From Serratia nevei (GTDB lineage: Bacteria; Pseudomonadota; Gammaproteobacteria; Enterobacterales; Enterobacteriaceae), in NCBI RefSeq assembly GCF_024160145.1, contig NZ_JAMYWQ010000012.1, positions 1 to 64,000 of the forward strand: a stretch of 64,000 nucleotides of DNA. The letters are read 5' to 3'. The notes below the pieces were generated by a model. It saw nothing but the letters and a program-made list of their open reading frames with translations, made no database searches and was not told the DNA's origin. This document shows, piece by piece, positions 32,955-42,250 of the stretch. The number at the start of each line of letters is the position of its first letter. Within the stretch, counting starts at the first letter, position 1. The translations under genes and the position numbers were made by a program.

Positions 32955-33809
32955 TTAAAGCAGCGTGCCGTAAATGGTCAACAGCGCCACCACCACCACG
33001 ATGATCATCGTCACCTTGCGCGCCAGCGTCACCGCCGCCCGCGGCGTTTGCACCGGATCCATATGCGGATCGCGCGCCAGCGAGAACTGCGCCAGCCGCG
33101 TCAGCACCTGATACGATGACGAATGCCGATCCCCCAGCGAGGCGAACCAGGCCGGCAGCGCACGCTCGCCGTGGCCGAACAGCGCGTAGGCCACCCCGGC
33201 CAAACGCACCGGGATCCAGTCCAGCCAGTTCAGCAGATGATCGATACCCGACTGCGAACGCTCCAGCGGCGTATTGTGGCGCGCCAGCCAGGTTTGATAG
33301 GCGCGCAGGAAAGCATACCCCGCCAGTGCGATCGGCCCATACGGCCCAAAGACCACGAACCAGAACAGCGGCGCCAGGTAATAGCGGAAGTTGATCCACA
33401 GCAGCGCGTTTTGCAGCTCGCGCAGGCGCAGCTCTTCACTGCAGTCCACCGGCAGGCCGTGGATCAACGCCAGCTCCTCCGCCATCTGATCGCTGGCGTG
33501 GGTATCGCCCTGCCGCGCCGCTTTCAGGTAGGCGCGGTAGTGTATGCGCTTGATGCCGGCGCCGACGCACAGCAGGTCGATGACGATCCACAGCAGCAGC
33601 GTCACCACGCCGAAGAACAACCCGTGAGACAGCCACAGAACGCCCCAGACGATCACCATCCAGGCGGCGGTCATCGCCAGCGTCTGCGCCAGCGAAACCC
33701 GATGCAGCCGCTGAAACACCACTTCGAGACGGTGATCCAGCTGCCAGTGTTCTCCCAGCTTAAACAGGCGCTCCCAGGCCAAAACCAGCAACAGCGTAAA
33801 CAGCGTCAT
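32955..33809 (-). CDS. ampE: Inner-membrane protein AmpE
   Basis: A 284-residue polytopic protein, the length of E. coli AmpE, with hydrophobic segments near residues 1-12, 45-80, 140-160 and the C-terminus. It is linked genetically to beta-lactamase induction and has been proposed as a sensory transducer; its biochemical activity is not well defined. The ATG overlaps the ampD stop by one base (TAATG), so the pair is co-translated. Confidence 0.93.
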   Translation of the reverse strand: MTLFTLLLVLAWERLFKLGEHWQLDHRLEVVFQRLHRVSLAQTLAMTAAWMVIVWGVLWLSHGLFFGVVTLLLWIVIDLLCVGAGIKRIHYRAYLKAARQGDTHASDQMAEELALIHGLPVDCSEELRLRELQNALLWINFRYYLAPLFWFVVFGPYGPIALAGYAFLRAYQTWLARHNTPLERSQSGIDHLLNWLDWIPVRLAGVAYALFGHGERALPAWFASLGDRHSSSYQVLTRLAQFSLARDPHMDPVQTPRAAVTLARKVTMIIVVVVALLTIYGTLL

Positions 33810-34405
33810 TAGCGATTCCTCTCCCTTTTTCTTGTCTCAAGCATAGCGTCGACGGGCGCGCCGCGTTGTTCCAGAGATGCCAGATAACGACCCCAATCGA
33901 ACGCCGGCCCGGGATCGGTCTTGCGGCCGGGAGCGATATCGCAATGCCCGGCGATATTGGCTGCCAGCGACGGATAACGCTCGGCCAGCAGCGCGGTGAC
34001 CGCCTGCAGCGTGCGGTATTGCGCCTCGGTGTAAGGCAACAGATCGGTGCCTTCCAGCTCGATGCCGATAGAGAAATCGTTGCACCGATCGCGCCCCTGA
34101 TACAGAGAAACGCCCGCGTGCCAGGCGCGCTGGTCGAAGGGCACGTACTGCACGATCTCACCGTCGCGGCGGATCAGGCAGTGCGCCGACACCCGCAGCT
34201 GATGGATCGCGGCGAAATAGGGGTGCTGCGCGGGATCGAGCGTGCCGGTAAACAGCTGGTCGATATAGGGGCCGCCGAACTCGCCGGGCGGCAGGCTGAT
34301 ATTGTGGATGACCAGCAGCGAAGGCGGTTCGTCATCCGGGCGCCGATCGCAGTGCGGCGAGAGCACTCGCTTCACCCCGACAATCCAGCCATTTTCCAAC
34401 TGCAT
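33809..34405 (-). CDS. ampD: 1,6-anhydro-N-acetylmuramyl-L-alanine amidase AmpD
   Basis: Cytoplasmic zinc amidase that strips the peptide from anhydromuropeptides during murein recycling; loss raises AmpR-dependent AmpC beta-lactamase. It is 198 aa from [10 protein letters not shown], although the frame is open further upstream. Zinc ligands H34 (VIHNIS), H154 ([15 protein letters not shown]) and D164 fall at the same numbers as in the Citrobacter enzyme. It is divergent from nadC across 84 bp. Confidence 0.96.
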   Translation of the reverse strand: MQLENGWIVGVKRVLSPHCDRRPDDEPPSLLVIHNISLPPGEFGGPYIDQLFTGTLDPAQHPYFAAIHQLRVSAHCLIRRDGEIVQYVPFDQRAWHAGVSLYQGRDRCNDFSIGIELEGTDLLPYTEAQYRTLQAVTALLAERYPSLAANIAGHCDIAPGRKTDPGPAFDWGRYLASLEQRGAPVDAMLETRKRERNR

Positions 34406-34468
34406 CAGACACCTCTCTGCGGTGGTACTTATTCCAGCAACAGAGTAGCATGTTCCCCTACGATCTAA

Positions 34469-35380
<912 letters not shown>

Positions 35381-35388
35381 TCCCCCTC

Positions 35389-35410
35389 GCCCCCGGCGGC
35401 TGCCGGGGGC
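35389..35410 (+). terminator. Hairpin after nadC, possible terminator
   Basis: GCCCCCGGC (35389-35397) pairs perfectly with GCCGGGGGC (35402-35410) around GGCT, 9 bp after the nadC stop. There is no T run, so termination is uncertain. The rest of the 190-bp gap to ppdD is AT/GC mixed with no gene seen. Confidence 0.5.
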
Positions 35411-35570
35411 ATTACCGCTAAATTGTGAAACCCCTCGCACCGTTTATTTCACCGCTGCAAACAACGTCATTACTGATGGAAGCGCGCCGAGAAACGCGCA
35501 AAAGCCCCTCGCCGTGCCCCCGAACAAGCCGCTACCGTTGTCTTCTACACCCTGATGGAGAAAACAACGC

Positions 35571-36008
35571 ATGGAAACGCAACGCGGCTTTACCCTGATA
35601 GAACTGATGGTGGTGATCGCCATCATCGCCATCCTCAGCGCCATCGGCATCCCTGCCTACCAGCGCTACATCCAGAAAGCGGCGATGACCGACATGCTGC
35701 AAACCATGGCGCCGTATAAACTGGCGGTCGAGCTGTGCGTGCTGGACGAAGGCGCCCCCACCGGCTGTGAGGCCGGCAGCAAAGGCATTCCCACCGGCGG
35801 CACGTCGCGTTACGTCAGCGGGGTAAAAGTCGCCAAAGGCGTGATCACGCTGACCGGTACCCAAACACTGCAGGGGCTGGCGGTGGCATTAACCCCCAAA
35901 GCGAACGCCGATGGGCTGACCCGCTGGAGCCGGCTGTGCAGCAGTGAAAACGCCACGCTGGTTGAGGTGTGCCAGGAGGTCTTCCGCTTCGACAACGCGG
36001 CGGAGTAA
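35571..36008 (+). CDS. ppdD: Type IV prepilin PpdD
   Basis: Major type IV pilin-like subunit, 145 aa. The short basic leader METQRG is followed by FTLIELMVVIAIIAILSAIG, the prepilin cleavage and N-methylation site with the conserved glutamate at mature position 5, then the hydrophobic assembly helix. The globular part has four cysteines, two near 52-61 and two near the C-terminus (C123, C136 by position). It needs a PilD/GspO-type peptidase encoded elsewhere. hofB follows after 5 bp. Confidence 0.93.
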   Translation: METQRGFTLIELMVVIAIIAILSAIGIPAYQRYIQKAAMTDMLQTMAPYKLAVELCVLDEGAPTGCEAGSKGIPTGGTSRYVSGVKVAKGVITLTGTQTLQGLAVALTPKANADGLTRWSRLCSSENATLVEVCQEVFRFDNAAE

Positions 36009-36013
36009 CGGCG

Positions 36014-37456
36014 ATGAACGCGCAAATCAGCGAAGAGGTTCACGCCCTGTGTCGGCGCTATCAGGCGCTGGCGCTAAGCGAAGACCCAAACACCCTGACG
36101 GTCGCACTCAGCGACGAAGCGCCGCCGGGGCTGCTGGCGGCGCTGCGTTTTGCCACCGGCAAGCGCATCCATCTGGAACACTGGCCGGCGGCCAGGCTGG
36201 AGCAGGCATTGAACCAATGCCAGGCGTCGCTACCAGCGCCGCTGGCGGCCGAAGAAGACGCCGCCGACATCGCCTACCCCGACGACGGCGATGCGCCGGT
36301 GGTGCAGTTCATCAACCAGACGCTGCGCCTGGCCATTCAGCGCCGCGCCTCGGACATCCACTTCGAACCCTTCCGGCAACATTTCCGCATTCGCCTGCGC
36401 ATCGACGGCGTGCTGCAAACCCTCGCCTCACCGCCGCCGCAGCTGGCCGCGCGCCTCATCGCCCGGCTGAAGATCCTCGGCCAGCTGGATATCGCCGAGC
36501 GCCGTCAGCCTCAGGACGGGCAACTCAGCCTGACGCTGGACAGCGCGCGCTATGCCATGCGTATCGCCACCCTGCCGACGCTGCACGGCGAAAAGGTGGT
36601 GCTGCGCGTTCAGCAGGGCGAGCAGCAGGAGCTGCCGCTGGATCAACTGGGCATGGGCCGGGCGGATCTGGCGCGCTACGCGACGGCGCTGGCCTGCCCG
36701 CAAGGTTTGATCCTGGTGACCGGCCCGACCGGCAGCGGCAAAACGGTCACGCTGTACAGCGGTCTGCGCCAGTTGAACGACGCGCAAAGCAACCTGTGCA
36801 GCGTCGAGGATCCGGTCGAGATCCCGCTGTTCGGCGTCAATCAGACCCAGATCAACGCCAAAACCGAGCTGAACTTCGCCCGGGTGCTGCGCGCCCTGCT
36901 GCGCCAGGATCCAGACGTCATCATGATCGGCGAGATCCGCGATGCGGAAACCGCCGAGATCGCAGTCAAGGCCGCGCAAACCGGCCACCTGGTGCTGTCG
37001 ACGCTGCATACCACCTCCACCGGCGAAACCCTGACGCGGTTGTTGCACATGGGTATCCCCGGCTACCTGCTCGCCGGCTGTCTGAAGCTGGTCATCGCAC
37101 AGCGGCTGGTGCGCAGGCTGTGTCGCCACTGCCGCTACCCACACAGCCAGCCGACGCATTTTCCTGCCTCGGTCTGGCCGGAACCGCTGATCGCCTGGCG
37201 CGCCGACGGCTGCGAGCATTGCTTCGGCGGCTACTATGGGCGCATCGGTGTGTATGAGCTGTTGGCCATTACGCCGGCAATACAGGCGGCGTTGCTGGCG
37301 AACGCCGCGCCCAGCCTGCTGGCGGATGCCGCCCGCGAGCAGGGGCAGCTTTCGCTGCTGCAGGCCGGGCTGGCGCTGGCCAGCGAAGGCACGACCTCGC
37401 TGGAAGAACTGTACCGCGTGATCGACGTCGTCCAGCTCGGCGTAACCGCACCATGA
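36014..37456 (+). CDS. hofB: Type IV pilus assembly ATPase HofB (GspE/PilB family)
   Basis: Hexameric secretion/pilus-extension ATPase. The 480-aa protein has Walker A GPTGSGKT (near 237), an Asp box and Walker B around DPDVIMIGEIRD, and a His box (STLHTTS). A tetracysteine zinc site is present (CRHC and, about 35 residues on, CEHC). The chosen ATG follows the ppdD stop by 5 bp; longer frames overlap ppdD. Its stop overlaps hofC by 4 bases, so ppdD-hofB-hofC forms one operon. Confidence 0.92.
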   Translation: MNAQISEEVHALCRRYQALALSEDPNTLTVALSDEAPPGLLAALRFATGKRIHLEHWPAARLEQALNQCQASLPAPLAAEEDAADIAYPDDGDAPVVQFINQTLRLAIQRRASDIHFEPFRQHFRIRLRIDGVLQTLASPPPQLAARLIARLKILGQLDIAERRQPQDGQLSLTLDSARYAMRIATLPTLHGEKVVLRVQQGEQQELPLDQLGMGRADLARYATALACPQGLILVTGPTGSGKTVTLYSGLRQLNDAQSNLCSVEDPVEIPLFGVNQTQINAKTELNFARVLRALLRQDPDVIMIGEIRDAETAEIAVKAAQTGHLVLSTLHTTSTGETLTRLLHMGIPGYLLAGCLKLVIAQRLVRRLCRHCRYPHSQPTHFPASVWPEPLIAWRADGCEHCFGGYYGRIGVYELLAITPAIQAALLANAAPSLLADAAREQGQLSLLQAGLALASEGTTSLEELYRVIDVVQLGVTAP

Positions 37457-38652
37457 AAGCGCGCCGGCTGTTTCTTTGGCAGGCTTTCGACGCTCAGGGC
37501 ACCTTGCGCCGCGGCGAACTGATGAGCGATGAAAAACGGCAGGTGAGCCGGTTGCTGATCGAACAAGGCCTGCAACCTTGGCGGATTGGGCACGGCAAAC
37601 GCATCACGCCCGGCCAGTGGCGCGGAGAGCCCTTAATCCACTTCACCCGCCAACTCGCCACCCTGCTGCAGGCCGGGTTGCCGCTGGTCAATACGCTGCA
37701 GTTGCTGGCGGCAGAGCATCCTTCGGCAGCCTGGCGTTGCCTGTTGCGCCAGTTGGCAGAACAGGTGCGTGAAGGGCAGCCGCTCTCCGAAACCCTTGCC
37801 GCGCAGCCAGGGGTTTTTCCACTTATCTATCGCCAACTGATCGCCATCGGCGAACTGACCGGCAATCTCGATCGCTGCTGCCTGCAGCTGGCGCAACAGC
37901 AGGAAGCCCAGCTGCTGCTGCGCCGCAAAGTGACCAAAGCGCTGCGCTACCCCCTCTTTATCTGTGCGGTGGCGCTGCTGGTCAGCTTACTGATGCTGGT
38001 GATGGTCTTGCCGGAGTTCGCCAAGGTTTATCAATCGTTCGATGCACCGCTGCCCTGGTTCACCCTAGGGTTATTAGGGGTGTCCGCGCTGCTGATCGCC
38101 GTTGGCCCCTATCTGGCGCTGCTGCTCGGCGCGTTGCTGTTCGGCTATTGCCGCTGGCTGCATCCGCGCCCGCCGTGGCGCCGACGTGAACAGGCCACCT
38201 TGCTGCGCCTGCCGCTGATTGCCCGGCTGGTAAGCGGCGGTGCGCTGAGCCAAACGTTTCGCATCCTGGCCATGACCCAACGCGCGGGGCTGACGCTGGT
38301 GGAAGGCTTGAACGCGGCGGCGCTGGCGGCGGATCATCTGCTGTACCGACAGGCGCTGGAGCAGGTGCAGCGGCAGATCGCCGAAGGCGAGGCGTTTCAT
38401 CATGCCCTGGGCCTGCAGCCGCTGTTTCCACCGCTGTGCCGGCAGCTGGTGCGGGTGGGCGAAGAATCCGGTTCGCTGGACGCCCTGCTGGATAAATTGG
38501 CGCAGTGGTACGAACGGCAGACGCACGAGCTGGCCGATACGCTGGCGCAAACGCTGGAGCCGCTGCTGATGCTGGTGGTGGGCGGGATTGTCGGCGCTTT
38601 GGTGATCGCCATGTACCTGCCTATTTTTCAACTGGGCAGCGTGCTGGGATAA
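37453..38652 (+). CDS. hofC: Type IV pilus inner-membrane platform protein HofC (GspF/PilC family)
   Basis: A 399-residue platform protein with two GspF domains (about 65-190 and 265-390) and three strong hydrophobic segments: near 170-190, near 205-230, and at the C-terminus. The conserved FTRQLATLLQAGLPLV and VRVGEESGSLD motifs are visible. It works with HofB to drive pilin assembly. No secretin, peptidase or minor pilin gene lies nearby, so the remaining machine must be encoded elsewhere or be absent. Confidence 0.92.
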   Translation: MKARRLFLWQAFDAQGTLRRGELMSDEKRQVSRLLIEQGLQPWRIGHGKRITPGQWRGEPLIHFTRQLATLLQAGLPLVNTLQLLAAEHPSAAWRCLLRQLAEQVREGQPLSETLAAQPGVFPLIYRQLIAIGELTGNLDRCCLQLAQQQEAQLLLRRKVTKALRYPLFICAVALLVSLLMLVMVLPEFAKVYQSFDAPLPWFTLGLLGVSALLIAVGPYLALLLGALLFGYCRWLHPRPPWRRREQATLLRLPLIARLVSGGALSQTFRILAMTQRAGLTLVEGLNAAALAADHLLYRQALEQVQRQIAEGEAFHHALGLQPLFPPLCRQLVRVGEESGSLDALLDKLAQWYERQTHELADTLAQTLEPLLMLVVGGIVGALVIAMYLPIFQLGSVLG

Positions 38653-38664
38653 AAAAGAGGATAG

Positions 38665-38689
38665 CGGGCGCCGCGGTGCGCGGCGCCCG
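38665..38689 (-). terminator. Hairpin between hofC and guaC
   Basis: A perfect 10-bp stem, CGGGCGCCGC/GCGGCGCCCG, with a 5-base loop. On the minus strand it is followed, after CTATCCTC, by six Ts, so it probably terminates guaC; it may also stop hofC transcripts. Confidence 0.65.
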
Positions 38690-38704
38690 AATGCAAGGTG
38701 CGGC

Positions 38705-39748
38705 TTATTTGCTGCCGAAGACGCGGTTTTCCTGCTCCGCCACGCGGATAAAGGTGGTGCGCTTGGTCAGCTCTTTCAGGCGCTCGGCACCGACGTAGGT
38801 ACAAGCGGAGCGCAGGCCGCCGAGGATATCGCGCACGGTAAACTCCACCTCGCCACGCAGCGGCAGCTTGACGGTTTTGCCTTCGGCCGCGCGATACTCC
38901 GCCACGCCGCCGACGTGGCGCTTCATCGCCGACTCGGAGCTCATGCCGTAGAACAGCATGAACTTCTCGCCGTTCTCTTCCACCACGGTGCCTTCGCACT
39001 CGTCGTGGCCGGCCAGCATACCGCCCAGCATCACGAAGTCAGCGCCACCGCCGAAGGCTTTGGCGACGTCGCCCGGCACCGAACAGCCGCCGTCGCTGAC
39101 GATTTGGCCCCCCAGCCCGTGAGCCGCGTCGGCGCATTCGATCACCGCCGAGAGCTGTGGATAGCCGACGCCGGTCTTCACGCGGGTGGTGCAGACGGAG
39201 CCTGGGCCAATGCCGACCTTAACGATGTCGGCGCCGGAGAGGAGCAACTCTTCCACCATCTCGCCGGTCACCACGTTGCCGGCGCAGATCACGTGATTCG
39301 GGCAGGCTTCGCGCGCTTTCTGCAGGAAGGCGACGAAATGTTCAGAGTAGCCGTTGGCCACGTCGATGCAGATGAATTTCAGCGCCGGAGACAGGGCCAG
39401 GATCTGCTGCATTTTGGCGAAGTCGGCTTCGGAAGTGCCGGTGGACACCATGACGTGGCGCAGCACCGATTCCGGCATGCGCTGCACGAAATCAGCCCAT
39501 TGCTCGACGCTGTAATGTTTGTGTACGGCGGTGAGAACGTCGAAAGAAGCCAGGGCCTCAGCCATGCGGAAGGTGCCCACCGTGTCCATGTTGGCGGCGA
39601 TAATCGGCACGCCGGACCAGCTGCAACCTGAATGCTTGAAGGTAAACTGACGTTCCAGTTCAACCTCGGAACGGCTTTTCAGCGTGGAGCGCTTAGGGCG
39701 GATCAACACGTCTTTAAAGCCCAATTTCAAATCTTCTTCAATACGCAT
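38705..39748 (-). CDS. guaC: GMP reductase
   Basis: Reductively deaminates GMP to IMP with NADPH, balancing purine pools. It is 347 aa, identical in length to the E. coli enzyme. The catalytic cysteine lies in [15 protein letters not shown], and the phosphate-binding GG motifs follow ([30 protein letters not shown] in conserved order, roughly 218-250). It is monocistronic and divergent from coaE. Confidence 0.97.
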   Translation of the reverse strand: MRIEEDLKLGFKDVLIRPKRSTLKSRSEVELERQFTFKHSGCSWSGVPIIAANMDTVGTFRMAEALASFDVLTAVHKHYSVEQWADFVQRMPESVLRHVMVSTGTSEADFAKMQQILALSPALKFICIDVANGYSEHFVAFLQKAREACPNHVICAGNVVTGEMVEELLLSGADIVKVGIGPGSVCTTRVKTGVGYPQLSAVIECADAAHGLGGQIVSDGGCSVPGDVAKAFGGGADFVMLGGMLAGHDECEGTVVEENGEKFMLFYGMSSESAMKRHVGGVAEYRAAEGKTVKLPLRGEVEFTVRDILGGLRSACTYVGAERLKELTKRTTFIRVAEQENRVFGSK

Positions 39749-39868
39749 GACTTATGATTTCCTGGTTAATGGCGACGGATCGCAAGGAGGATATTCGAAC
39801 CTCTGCCCGACGGCTTTCCAGTGGCGCAAAAAGACGGCGGCGAGATTAATGCCAGTTCCAGTGACGTT

Positions 39869-39896
39869 ATAATACGCGCTAATAATCGCCGAACAA
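39869..39896 (-). promoter_or_regulatory. Probable guaC promoter
   Basis: On the minus strand TTGTTC (39891-39896) and TATTAT (39869-39874) are 16 bp apart, about 120 bp before the guaC ATG. The 362-bp guaC-coaE gap (39749-40110) holds this promoter and the coaE promoter, and no gene that I can support. Confidence 0.5.
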
Positions 39897-40040
39897 GACT
39901 GCGAATTCGCCTTTATTTACGCTACAATCCGACAAATTTACCTGCATCACCGCAGTGTGATTGCCCGCTCATTTTTGCCATGCCGCTGCGTTTTTTCTCG
40001 CCACCCGATCGGTACCGATGCGCAAGCGCCGCCTGCCGAC

Positions 40041-40068
40041 TTGCACTTCTGCGCGATCGCTTTATGAT
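40041..40068 (+). promoter_or_regulatory. Probable coaE-zapD-yacG promoter
   Basis: TTGCAC (40041-40046) and TATGAT (40063-40068) are 16 bp apart, 42 bp before the coaE ATG. Both hexamers match the sigma-70 consensus at four or more positions. Confidence 0.6.
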
Positions 40069-40110
40069 TCGACTATTATTTTTTTATGAACATCGGATGC
40101 ACCTAACACC

Positions 40111-40725
40111 ATGGCCTACATTGTTGCGTTGACCGGGGGCATAGGCAGCGGCAAGACGACCGTCGCGAACGCCTTTGCGCGTCACGGCGCAACCCTTGTG
40201 GATGCCGACGTGATCGCCCGTCAGGTCGTCGAGCCGGGCACCCCTGCCTTGGCCGCGATCGCCGAGCGATTTGGTAATGAAATGTTGCTGCCGGACGGTG
40301 CGTTGAACCGCGCTGCGCTGCGTCAGCGCATCTTCAGCCACCCCGATGACAAAAGCTGGCTGAACCAGCTGCTGCATCCGCTGATACACCGTGAAACCCA
40401 GCGCCAACTGGCGCAGGCCACCAGCCCGTACGCGCTGTGGGTGGTGCCGCTGCTGGTGGAAAACGGCCTGCAGGATCGCGCCGACCGGGTGCTGGTGATC
40501 GACGTCGACGCCGAAACCCAGTTGGCTCGCACCATTGCGCGCGACGGCGTCAGCCGTGAGCAAGCGCAGAGCATTCTCGCCGCCCAGGCCACGCGCCGGC
40601 AGCTCCTCGCCGTGGCGGATGACATAATTGACAATAGCGGCGCCGCTCAGGGGATAGAGCCACAGGTCGCCGCACTGCATCGTCGCTACCTTGAACTGGC
40701 GGCAACAGCGCCCCAACAGGATTAA
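40111..40725 (+). CDS. coaE: Dephospho-CoA kinase
   Basis: Last step of coenzyme A synthesis: phosphorylates the ribose 3'-OH of dephospho-CoA. It is 204 aa with the P-loop [12 protein letters not shown] at 8-19 and the [13 protein letters not shown] substrate motif near residue 33. zapD starts 5 bp after its stop, giving a coaE-zapD-yacG operon. Confidence 0.96.
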   Translation: MAYIVALTGGIGSGKTTVANAFARHGATLVDADVIARQVVEPGTPALAAIAERFGNEMLLPDGALNRAALRQRIFSHPDDKSWLNQLLHPLIHRETQRQLAQATSPYALWVVPLLVENGLQDRADRVLVIDVDAETQLARTIARDGVSREQAQSILAAQATRRQLLAVADDIIDNSGAAQGIEPQVAALHRRYLELAATAPQQD

Positions 40726-40730
40726 ACTGC

Positions 40731-41483
40731 ATGAGTGATGTTTCCCCAACCGTTCTCTTTGAACACCCGTTGAACGAAAAAATGCGCACCTGGCTGCGCA
40801 TCGAATTTCTGCTGCAACAGCTGCACGGCCAACGCGCTCTGAGTGAAACCGCCATCGCCCTCACCTTCTTTCGCACCGTATCCGACTTGCTGGATGTGCT
40901 GGAACGTGGCGAAGTGCGCACCGAACTGCTCAAAGAGCTGGAGCGCCAGCAGCAGAAACTGTTGGCCTGGGCCGATGTACCGGGCGTGGATATGGCGCTG
41001 ATCGATCAGCTGCGCGGCCAGTTGAAATCGCGCTCATCGGCGCTGATGGCGGCGCCGCGCCTCGGCCAGGCGCTGCGCGAAGACCGGCTGATCGGCCTGG
41101 TGCGTCAGCGGCTGAACATTCCCGGCGGCTGCTGCAGCTTCGATCTGCCGACCCTGCACATGTGGATGCACGCGCCGCAGCAGGATCGCGATGCCGACGT
41201 CGCCGCCTGGCTGCAGTCGCTGGAGCCGCTGAATCAGGCGCTGATCATGGTGTTGGATCTGATCCGCCAATCCGGGCCGTTCCGTAATCAAATCAGCCTG
41301 AACGGCTTTTTCCAGGACAACGCCGAAGGGGCGGATCTGCTGCGCCTGCGCCTCCATTTGGCGCCGCAGCTTTATCCGCAGATTTCCGGCCACAAGACGC
41401 GTTACGCCATTCGTTTCCTGCCGCTGGATAGCGAAAATGGCGTGGTGCCTGAACGCCTGACGTTCGAACTGGCCTGTTGTTGA
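40731..41483 (+). CDS. zapD: Cell division protein ZapD
   Basis: Cytoplasmic FtsZ-bundling factor that binds the C-terminal tail of FtsZ and stabilises the Z ring. It is 250 aa, close to the 247 of E. coli, and begins with [18 protein letters not shown], the conserved helix of the family. There is no membrane segment. Its partner FtsZ is encoded about 6 kb away (47240-48394). Confidence 0.95.
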   Translation: MSDVSPTVLFEHPLNEKMRTWLRIEFLLQQLHGQRALSETAIALTFFRTVSDLLDVLERGEVRTELLKELERQQQKLLAWADVPGVDMALIDQLRGQLKSRSSALMAAPRLGQALREDRLIGLVRQRLNIPGGCCSFDLPTLHMWMHAPQQDRDADVAAWLQSLEPLNQALIMVLDLIRQSGPFRNQISLNGFFQDNAEGADLLRLRLHLAPQLYPQISGHKTRYAIRFLPLDSENGVVPERLTFELACC

Positions 41484-41534
41484 ACTTGTGCAAGAAAGCC
41501 TTCTCAGCACTGACAGAAGGCGTAAGGAACCGTT

Positions 41535-41726
41535 ATGACGACCGTAGTAAAATGCCCAACCTGTGGCACCGGCGTGGTTTGGGGTGAAGTCAGCCCGTTC
41601 CGGCCGTTTTGCAGCAAGCGCTGCCAGCTGATCGATCTCGGCGAATGGGCCGATGAAGAGAAGCGTATTCCGAGCAACAGCGATCTGTCGGAGAGCGAAG
41701 ACTGGAGTGAAATGGACGATCGTTGA
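41535..41726 (+). CDS. yacG: DNA gyrase inhibitor YacG
   Basis: A 63-residue zinc protein that binds GyrB and inhibits gyrase. The zinc ligands are C7 and C10 (KCPTCGTG) and C26 and C30 (FCSKRC), followed by the conserved [10 protein letters not shown] and an acidic tail. Third gene of the coaE unit, 51 bp after zapD. Confidence 0.95.
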   Translation: MTTVVKCPTCGTGVVWGEVSPFRPFCSKRCQLIDLGEWADEEKRIPSNSDLSESEDWSEMDDR

Positions 41727-41738
41727 TCGTCCGCGATT

Positions 41739-41758
41739 GGCCTGGCGCCCGCCAGGCC
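41739..41758. terminator. Hairpin between convergent yacG and mutT
   Basis: GGCCTGGC (41739-41746) pairs with GCCAGGCC (41751-41758) with a 4-base loop. T content after it is modest on both strands. A shared terminator is likely because the genes converge across only 39 bp. Confidence 0.6.
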
Positions 41759-41765
41759 GCTGCTG

Positions 41766-42170
41766 TTATTGCGCGGCGTTCGCCTGCGCCACCAGCAGTT
41801 GGATAATGCCGACGTTGGCTTCAGGGAACTCATCTTCACGCAGGTCCGCCTGTTTTACCCAGCGCATCGGTTGCCCCTCACGGCCGAACGGCTCTCCCGT
41901 CCATCCCTCCACCAGATAAAAATTCAGCGTCACGATGCGATCGCTGAAGCGATGTTCCACCACCTCCAGCAGTTCGGCGCGTTCGGCTTCAATACCGGTC
42001 TCTTCTCGCAGCTCGCGGCTCAGCGCCTGTTCCGGCGTTTCGCCCTGTTCAATCTTGCCGCCGGGAAACTCCCAGAATCCGGCCATGTGCGCGTCGGCGG
42101 CGCGGCGGGTAATAAAGATTTCCCGTTGAGCATTGCGAATGATGCCCACGGCGATATTCAGATATTTCAT
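41766..42170 (-). CDS. mutT: 8-oxo-dGTP diphosphatase MutT
   Basis: Nudix hydrolase that removes 8-oxo-dGTP from the nucleotide pool and prevents A:T to C:G mutations. It is 134 aa. The Nudix box GX5EX7REUXEEXGU is complete: GGKIEQGETPEQ (from about 37), then RELREETGIE. It lies downstream of secA on the same strand, as in E. coli, but behind the secA terminator. Confidence 0.96.
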   Translation of the reverse strand: MKYLNIAVGIIRNAQREIFITRRAADAHMAGFWEFPGGKIEQGETPEQALSRELREETGIEAERAELLEVVEHRFSDRIVTLNFYLVEGWTGEPFGREGQPMRWVKQADLREDEFPEANVGIIQLLVAQANAAQ

Positions 42171-42190
42171 TTCACCCTCCTGCTGGGTGC

Positions 42191-42222
42191 CAAAAAACAG
42201 GGGCTCAGCAAGCTGAACCCCT
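42191..42222 (-). terminator. Terminator of secA
   Basis: On the minus strand AGGGGTTCAGC pairs with GCTGAGCCCCT around TT/GC loop bases and is followed directly by GTTTTTT. It begins 28 bp after the secA stop. Confidence 0.9.
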
Positions 42223-42250
42223 GGGTGTTATCGGTTAACCGCTGCCGGCA

